Shown here piece after piece: positions 7,350-10,068 of a stretch of DNA of 10,068 nt (the first letter of the stretch is position 1; each line of letters opens with the position of its first letter). The stretch comes from Pseudomonadota bacterium (GTDB lineage: Bacteria; Pseudomonadota; Gammaproteobacteria; Xanthomonadales; Marinicellaceae): contig QQUO01000006.1 of assembly GCA_008501575.1 (NCBI GenBank), positions 1 to 10,068 on the forward strand. The letters run 5' to 3'. The translations under genes were made by a program, and so were the position numbers. The notes beneath the pieces are model-generated. The model was not told the origin of the DNA. It worked only from the letters and a program-made list of their open reading frames with translations, and did no database searches.

Positions 7350-8651
7350 ATGATCAAGAAACAGACTATAAAAGGCTTCATGGTAGGCAGTCTGCTGATG
7401 TCGACCGTGGCATCTGCAGAGTATGGCATGAACTTAACCAAAGGCGTATCCGACTACAGTGGTCAAGTTTACGATATGCACATGTTGGTGCTTTGGATTT
7501 GTGTCATTATCGGTATTGGCGTATTTGGCGCCATGTTTTATTCGATATTTGCTCATCGAAAATCCAAAGGTGTTGAGCCGGCTCAGTTTTCTCACAGCAC
7601 CACGGTTGAGATAATCTGGACGGCCATTCCGGTGCTAATCTTGATTGCCATTGCCCTGCCGGCAACCAAAGGCATGATGCAAATGGATAGTCCCAGGGAT
7701 TCACAAGGTGAACCTGTGACCATGGATATGACAGTTAAAATAACGGGATATCAATGGAAATGGCGCTATGATTATTTGGATGAGGGCTTTGGTTTTCTCA
7801 GTACTTTAACTGCTGACAGTAATATTGCCCGACAGAAAGGTTCCGGTATTAATGTTAATACGGTTGATAATTATTTGTTGGATGTCGATAACCCACTGGT
7901 GATTCCGGCCAACACCAACATTCGTTTCCTGTTAACCTCAGATGATGTTATTCACTCATGGTGGGTGCCTGAATTTGGTTGGAAGCGCGATGCCATTCCA
8001 GGCTTCATTAACGAAGCATGGACCCATATCAAACAACCCGGCACTTACCGCGGTCAGTGTGCCGAGTTGTGTGGTAAGGATCATGGCTATATGCCGATTG
8101 TGGTGGAAGTTCTGAGTGAGAGCGATTATGCCAGCTGGGTTGCTGAGCAAAACGGTGAAACCAGCACGGTACAATCAGCCGAAGTTGTGGAACAGTCACA
8201 AGACACGTTTGGTGATGACCCAATCGAAGTTGAAGCTGATCAAGTAACTGATTTATCAGCCACAGCAGCGGTAAGCGATCATGAAGAAGTTCAGGATGAA
8301 GAGGTCGCTGATAACCAGAATGAACAGCAAGATTCTGGCTGGTCCATGGAGCAACTTATGACGCGCGGCGAAGAGGTGTACAACACCCAATGTTTGGCGT
8401 GTCACAAAATAGATGGTAGTGGTATGCCACCGGCTTTCCCGTCTTTGGCCGGTAGTGCAGTGGTTGTTGGTGATTTGGCCAAGCAGATTGATGTCGTTGT
8501 CAATGGTGTGCCTGGCACCGGCATGATGCCTTTTGGCAGTATATTGCCGGCTGAGGACATTGCCGCCACAATAACTTATACCCGTAACGCTTTTGGTAAT
8601 GATGTGGGTGACCGGGTACAACCGGCCGACATCGAAGCCGCCAAACAATAA
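7350..8651 (+). CDS. coxB: cytochrome c oxidase subunit II with fused C-terminal cytochrome c domain
   Basis: Subunit II receives electrons at the CuA centre and passes them to heme a in subunit I. Starting at the ATG at 7350, the 433-residue protein has a signal peptide (about 1-23, ending VASA), two membrane helices (about 45-67 and 85-107) and a periplasmic cupredoxin domain. CuA ligands are His202 (IHSWWVPEFG), then Cys237, Glu239, Cys241, His245 and Met248 in CAELCGKDHGYM. A 66-residue linker (about 265-330) with 20 Asp/Glu and no Lys/Arg leads to a class I cytochrome c domain with CLACH (Cys348, Cys351, His352) and a probable Met393 ligand in GTGMMPFG. I chose 7350 over an in-frame ATG at 7287 because the longer version would bury the signal peptide and has no ribosome binding site, while AAGAAGGG precedes 7350. 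coxA follows after 16 bp. Confidence 0.95.
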   Translation: MIKKQTIKGFMVGSLLMSTVASAEYGMNLTKGVSDYSGQVYDMHMLVLWICVIIGIGVFGAMFYSIFAHRKSKGVEPAQFSHSTTVEIIWTAIPVLILIAIALPATKGMMQMDSPRDSQGEPVTMDMTVKITGYQWKWRYDYLDEGFGFLSTLTADSNIARQKGSGINVNTVDNYLLDVDNPLVIPANTNIRFLLTSDDVIHSWWVPEFGWKRDAIPGFINEAWTHIKQPGTYRGQCAELCGKDHGYMPIVVEVLSESDYASWVAEQNGETSTVQSAEVVEQSQDTFGDDPIEVEADQVTDLSATAAVSDHEEVQDEEVADNQNEQQDSGWSMEQLMTRGEEVYNTQCLACHKIDGSGMPPAFPSLAGSAVVVGDLAKQIDVVVNGVPGTGMMPFGSILPAEDIAATITYTRNAFGNDVGDRVQPADIEAAKQ

Positions 8652-8655
8652 TCGC

Positions 8656-8660
8656 GAGGA
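8656..8660 (+). promoter_or_regulatory. ribosome binding site of coxA
   Basis: GAGGA lies seven bases before the ATG at 8668, in the short gap after the coxB stop. It is the clearest Shine-Dalgarno sequence in the window and fixes the coxA start. Confidence 0.75.
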
Positions 8661-8667
8661 TTAAATT

Positions 8668-10068
8668 ATGAGTCACGAAATTACACACGACGATCTGACC
8701 CACGATCACAAACCCAAAGGATTTATCAATCGATGGTTGTTGACCACCAATCACAAAGACATCGGTACCCTGTATCTGGTGTTTGCTTTGGCGATGTTTA
8801 TTATTGGCGGTACCATGGCGATGGTTATTCGTCTGGAATTATTCCAACCGGGTTTACAGTTTGTTGAGCCGTTCTTTTTTAACCAAATGACCACCATGCA
8901 CGCGCTGTTTATGATTTTTGGTGCGGTGATGCCGGCTTTTGTGGGCTTGGCCAACTGGATGGTACCGATGATGATTGGTGCCCCCGATATGGCTTTACCT
9001 CGGTTAAATAACTTTTCATTTTGGTTGTTGCCTTTTGCCTTTGTGGTGTTGGCATCCACCTTTTTTATGCCCGGTGGCGCCCCGGCCGGTGGTTGGACCA
9101 TGTATCCACCGTTGGTGTTACAGGGTGGCCAAAATGTGGCGTTTTTAGTGTTTGCGGTGCATTTAATGGGGATTTCTTCTATTTTAGGCGCCATTAATAT
9201 TATTGCCACCATTGTTAATATGCGTGCCCCCAATGTTGGTTATTTGAACATGCCGATGTTTGTGTGGACCTGGTTGATTACCGCCTTTTTATTAATTCTG
9301 GTGATGCCGGTTTTAGCCGGTGCAGTGACCATGCTGTTGACTGATCGTTACTTTGGCACCAGTTTCTTTAATGCCGCCGGTGGTGGTGATCCGGTGATGT
9401 TCCAACATATTTTCTGGTTCTTTGGGCACCCCGAAGTGTATATTATGATTCTGCCGTCATTCGGTATTGTCTCTGAAATTATTCCGACCTTTGCCCGTAA
9501 GCGCTTGTTCGGTTATGTGTCGATGGTATATGCCACAGCCGCCATTGCCTTTTTATCCTTTATTGTTTGGGCCCATCATATGTTTAGTGTTGGCATGCCC
9601 CTGGGTGGACAGCTGTACTTTATGTATGCCACCATGTTAATTGCAGTGCCCACCGGGGTGAAAGTATTTAACTGGTTGGCCACCATGTGGCGAGGCGCCA
9701 TGACTTTTGAAACACCAATGTTATTTTCCATCGCTTTTGTTGCCTTGTTTACTATTGGTGGCTTTTCAGGCGTAATGATGGCACTGGCACCGGTGGATTT
9801 ACAGTACCATGACACTTATTTTATTGTCGCGCATTTCCACTATGTGTTGGTTCCGGGATCGGTGTTTGCCATTATTGCGGCCGCTTACTACTGGTTGCCA
9901 AAATGGACCGGACATATGTACGATGAGCGTTTAGGTAAAATTCACTTTTGGTGGTCAGCCATATCCGTGAATGTACTGTTTTTCCCGCAACACTTTTTAG
10001 GACTGGCTGGAATGCCCCGTCGTATTCCGGATTATTCAACCCAGTTCGCCGAATTTAATATGTGGTCA
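8668..10068 (+). CDS. coxA: cytochrome c oxidase subunit I, aa3 type (3' end beyond the window)
   Basis: Subunit I holds heme a and the heme a3-CuB centre where oxygen is reduced and protons are pumped. The 467 residues present cover most of a protein that is usually about 530 long. Key residues are all in place: His78 (TMHALFM), a heme a ligand; His254 and Tyr258 in GHPEVYI, the CuB ligand and the cross-linked tyrosine; His303-His304 (AHHMFSVG), the other CuB ligands; and His389 and His391 in VAHFHYVL, the heme a3 and heme a ligands. Glu256 within GHPEVY marks the A1 class with a glutamate at the end of the D channel, and Asp107 in GAPDMALPRLNN is the D-channel entry. About eleven hydrophobic segments are seen. 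The frame is open to the last base. It follows coxB by 16 bp and is surely cotranscribed with it. Confidence 0.97.
   Translation, partial: MSHEITHDDLTHDHKPKGFINRWLLTTNHKDIGTLYLVFALAMFIIGGTMAMVIRLELFQPGLQFVEPFFFNQMTTMHALFMIFGAVMPAFVGLANWMVPMMIGAPDMALPRLNNFSFWLLPFAFVVLASTFFMPGGAPAGGWTMYPPLVLQGGQNVAFLVFAVHLMGISSILGAINIIATIVNMRAPNVGYLNMPMFVWTWLITAFLLILVMPVLAGAVTMLLTDRYFGTSFFNAAGGGDPVMFQHIFWFFGHPEVYIMILPSFGIVSEIIPTFARKRLFGYVSMVYATAAIAFLSFIVWAHHMFSVGMPLGGQLYFMYATMLIAVPTGVKVFNWLATMWRGAMTFETPMLFSIAFVALFTIGGFSGVMMALAPVDLQYHDTYFIVAHFHYVLVPGSVFAIIAAAYYWLPKWTGHMYDERLGKIHFWWSAISVNVLFFPQHFLGLAGMPRRIPDYSTQFAEFNMWS

Noticed and set aside
8751..9233. 160-residue open frame on the minus strand inside coxA
   Set aside because: coxA is certain on the opposite strand; the product is rich in Asn, Lys and Ile as expected from reading membrane-protein codons backwards.

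Overview
The window reads as an ordinary chromosomal segment of a free-living, aerobic gammaproteobacterium of moderate GC. It carries a GspA/GspB pair of type II secretion, a short bifunctional PutA without a DNA-binding domain, an NtrX-like response regulator, a DUF1820 protein, and an aa3-type cytochrome oxidase whose subunit II is fused to cytochrome c. No species call is possible from sequence alone. No transposase, phage gene, CRISPR array, tRNA or rRNA was seen.

Left part (1-6818, all on the minus strand). In transcription order the genes are putA, gspA, gspB, a rhomboid protease, a DUF1820 gene and the receiver domain of a sigma-54-type response regulator that runs off the window. Gaps are 11, 14 and 24 bp, and two junctions overlap by 4 bases (GTGA at gspB/rhomboid, ATGA at DUF1820/response regulator). 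I see no terminator between them, so one long transcript starting near a TATAAT box upstream of putA is plausible, although internal promoters cannot be excluded.

Middle (6819-7349). This is a 531-bp divergent spacer between putA and coxB. It holds a candidate promoter for each side and a compact GC-rich element made of a short hairpin followed by a larger one. The element lies between two gene starts, so it is unlikely to be a terminator and looks more like a dispersed REP/MITE-type repeat or a regulatory structure.

Right part (7350-10068, plus strand). coxB encodes subunit II with a signal peptide, two membrane helices, the CuA site, a long acidic linker and a C-terminal cytochrome c domain. 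coxA follows after 16 bp with a good ribosome binding site, and its last part lies beyond the window. Together they form the start of a cox operon.

Functionally, PutA oxidises proline to glutamate and passes electrons to the quinone pool, while CoxBA reduces oxygen at the end of the same chain. GspAB helps the type II secretion secretin assemble through peptidoglycan. The rhomboid gene, translationally linked to gspB, is the most suggestive neighbour here, because intramembrane proteases of this superfamily can process surface proteins exported by type II secretion. No clearly new system is visible; the points worth a second look are this gene arrangement and the hairpin element.
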